Below the pieces are notes generated by a model, which searched no databases, was not told where the DNA came from, and was given only the letters and a program-made list of their open reading frames with translations. From positions 1 through 6,504 of the forward strand of contig DBOL01000061.1 of NCBI GenBank assembly GCA_002299555.1: 6,504 nucleotides of DNA. The letters are read 5' to 3'. The translations under genes and the position numbers were made by a program. The stretch comes from Candidatus Aminicenantes bacterium UBA647 (GTDB lineage Bacteria > Acidobacteriota > Aminicenantia > UBA2199). This document shows, piece by piece, positions 5,266-6,504 of this stretch (the stretch's first letter is position 1; each line of letters begins with the position of its first letter).

Positions 5266-6172
5266 AAAAGAGTTATTGGAAATGTATCTTGAAATGCACT
5301 GGCGGCAGTGGAGTGCGCTGGGAGTTCAGTCGCATATACCTCAGTCAAATTTCCAGATAGATATCGAAGCGCTGCTTATATCCACATTTCAAATTGCCCC
5401 CCGCGATAAAAGATTGTTTTATGCCATGCTGGAATGGTTGGAATCAAATAGAAATTTTGTCAGTGTATCAAGAGTAAAAAGCGTTCTGAAAACTCTGAAA
5501 ACGGAATCAGAGGGAAAATCATATTGCAGGGATACAAATTTGCTTATTCAGATATTAAAAGAAGGAAGCTTTAAGCCCCCCATGTTAGAGGAAAATATAG
5601 ATCATCAATATTCTGAAATCCTTGATGAATATTCCGGCCGGGGAGTCGTGCAGAGAATTCCATTCAATAATACTCAATTGGTTCAGCTGAAATTGCGTGG
5701 AATTTTCGGGGTGAATGCCAGAGCGGATATCATCCTGTATCTTTTGTCAGAAAGAAAACAGAATGCCAATAAAATCGCTAAAGAAATATACTATGATCAG
5801 AAAATTGTTCACCGGGTTCTGAAGAACTGGGAGATGTCGGATTTTGTAAGAGGGGAGAAATCAGGCAATGAGATTTTATATTCACTAAACAGACAAAGTA
5901 TTCCGGGGGACCTGAAAAATATTAAGAATAGGGAGTTTATAAATCATCCTTTTTTATACTTTGTGCTCGGGAGAATTATTTCAATTTTCCATACACCGGA
6001 ATTTAATAAGGATCCTTACCTTATATCTTCCCGGCTCAGAAGTCTATACAGGGATATCACAAATATTTTTAATTTAATTAATCTTAAACTGGAAAAAGAA
6101 GTGAATTTTCCCGGGGATGAGTTGTTCTACTATTTGAGGAAAAAGTTACCCAAACTGTTCAATATTATTTAA
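5243..6172 (+). CDS. Winged-helix protein paired with the nucleotidyltransferase, putative antitoxin/regulator
   Basis: The 309-residue protein has an N-terminal helical region (about 1-110) with MHWRQWSALGV, IDIEALLIST and FVSVSRVKSVL, then a linker and, at about 148-216, a winged helix: LKLRGIFGVNARADIILYLL, a second helix NANKIAKEI, a recognition helix around QKIVHRVLKNWE and a wing ending in ILYSLN. The C-terminal 90 residues are helical. The arrangement resembles, from memory, proteins found beside DUF6036 nucleotidyltransferases in distant bacteria such as actinomycetes. By analogy with AbiEi it probably represses the pair's promoter and may neutralise the enzyme; neither is shown. The ATG at 5243 lies inside the upstream gene and has no ribosome-binding site, so translation is coupled; the in-frame ATG at 5282 (codon 14) is a real alternative. 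The function is inferred. Confidence 0.8.
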   Translation: MESLKNYKKELLEMYLEMHWRQWSALGVQSHIPQSNFQIDIEALLISTFQIAPRDKRLFYAMLEWLESNRNFVSVSRVKSVLKTLKTESEGKSYCRDTNLLIQILKEGSFKPPMLEENIDHQYSEILDEYSGRGVVQRIPFNNTQLVQLKLRGIFGVNARADIILYLLSERKQNANKIAKEIYYDQKIVHRVLKNWEMSDFVRGEKSGNEILYSLNRQSIPGDLKNIKNREFINHPFLYFVLGRIISIFHTPEFNKDPYLISSRLRSLYRDITNIFNLINLKLEKEVNFPGDELFYYLRKKLPKLFNII

Positions 6173-6307
6173 GTCTATCTCGGACTGGGGGATATGGGCC
6201 GGGAAGCTTTAACACCATTGCTTGATCATAATAACCCTAAAGTGCAAATCATTATGGCATCCAACCTGATCGATTCCGAGCCCATCCGGTCCATTACAGT
6301 TACTTAG
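6173..6307 (+). pseudogene. HEAT-like repeat protein, C-terminal remnant
   Basis: The frame immediately after the stop of the previous gene, and in the same phase, reads LGDMGREALTPLLDHNNP followed by KVQIIMASNLIDSEPIRSI and a TAG at 6305-6307. The pattern of an amphipathic helix, DH-NPKV turn and second helix is typical of HEAT-like repeats, resembling the C-terminus of DUF2019-type proteins. Only about 44 codons exist; an internal ATG at 6194 could give 37 residues but has a poor ribosome-binding site. It is most likely the tail of a gene whose 5' part was replaced by the NTase/winged-helix pair. Confidence 0.5.
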
Positions 6308-6312
6308 TGACT

Positions 6313-6336
6313 ATGGTGGCACCCATTTGTCACCAT
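6313..6336. repeat. Small inverted repeat containing the TGGCACCCATTTG motif
   Basis: ATGGTG (6313-6318) and CACCAT (6331-6336) are perfect 6-bp inverted arms. Between and across them lies TGGCACCCATTTG (6317-6329), identical to 4491-4503 and one base different from 148-160. It may mark the right boundary of a cassette whose left boundary is the dispersed repeat. Confidence 0.45.
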
Positions 6337-6429
6337 ATTTGAGAGAAGAGAATTTCAAGTTATAAAAAATGTTGGAAACAACCGATATTAATGAAGAAAA
6401 AATAACTCTGGCAGGATTCAAATACAAGA
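6337..6429 (+). other. Short tail region with possible coding debris
   Basis: A 22-codon frame starting at ATG 6369 and ending at TGA 6435-6437 reads MLETTDINEEKITLAGFKYK plus two residues. It has no ribosome-binding site and its stop lies in the terminator stem. It could be the 3' end of a lost gene that owned the terminator. I do not call it a gene. Confidence 0.2.
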
Positions 6430-6453
6430 CCAATTGATCATTGGGTTTTTTTT
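6430..6453 (+). terminator. Rho-independent terminator-like hairpin
   Basis: CCAAT (6430-6434) and ATTGG (6440-6444) form a short stem with a 5-nt loop, followed after one G by eight consecutive T (6446-6453). The stem is weak but the U-tract is good. It would end transcripts from the NTase/winged-helix operon. Nothing recognisable follows to the window end. Confidence 0.5.
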
Positions 6454-6504
6454 ATGTAAAAAATATATTTGAACTTTCAAGGAAGTGTTGGAGAGTGCCT
6501 ATAT

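Noticed and set aside
4598..5348. Three minus-strand frames opposite the NTase and winged-helix genes
   Set aside because: They lack domain similarity and ribosome-binding sites and overlap a clearly conserved coding pair on the other strand.
6369..6437. 22-codon ORF before the last terminator
   Set aside because: No ribosome-binding site, no recognisable family, and the stop codon is in the terminator stem; kept only as possible debris.
1..6504. tRNA or rRNA genes
   Set aside because: I looked for cloverleaf-like arms with a TTCRA loop and for conserved rRNA segments and found none.

Overview
The window is an AT-rich stretch of bacterial-type DNA. It has good Shine-Dalgarno sites, short intergenic hairpins and standard stop codons. 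Its gene content is accessory: a DUF4143 ATPase, two secreted proteins with signal peptides, a HicB/HicA toxin-antitoxin pair, and a nucleotidyltransferase plus winged-helix pair. No ribosomal, metabolic or other marker gene is present, so phylum cannot be assigned. Signal peptides and many decayed repeats fit a free-living, repeat-rich bacterium, possibly an environmental anaerobe, but that is only an impression.

Layout. 1-164: first copy of a dispersed repeat of about 165 bp. 165-267: coding debris ending in a frame that reads EPNIIELEAKKSG-stop. 282-366: three direct repeats at an exact 33-nt period, which contain the promoter and ribosome-binding site of the next gene. 368-1687: intact ATPase with a C-terminal PD-(D/E)XK-like domain. 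1697-1783: a second copy of the EPNIIEL debris. 1875-2786: secreted protein with two 80-residue modules. 2845-2901: a third, weaker copy of the debris. 2897-3305 (minus): hicB then hicA. 3371-3624: a GCTGA-rich fragment and a densely structured non-coding stretch framed by two terminator-like hairpins. 3625-4185 (minus): secreted CARDB-like protein. 4343-4508: second copy of the dispersed repeat. 4636-4682: inverted repeat and promoter-like site. 4681-6172: overlapping nucleotidyltransferase and winged-helix genes. 6173-6307: HEAT-like coding remnant. 6313-6336: small inverted repeat. 6430-6453: terminator.

How the parts relate. The window reads as several small cassettes (ATPase, HicBA, NTase/wHTH) inserted between repeats, with gene fragments left behind. 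The most interesting unit is the NTase/wHTH pair. Its nucleotidyltransferase has an intact catalytic signature of the MNT/AbiEii superfamily, the DNA-binding partner follows it (opposite to AbiEi-AbiEii), and a long inverted repeat covers the likely promoter and start codon. This suggests an autoregulated toxin-antitoxin or defence module, which is an inference from sequence and not shown.
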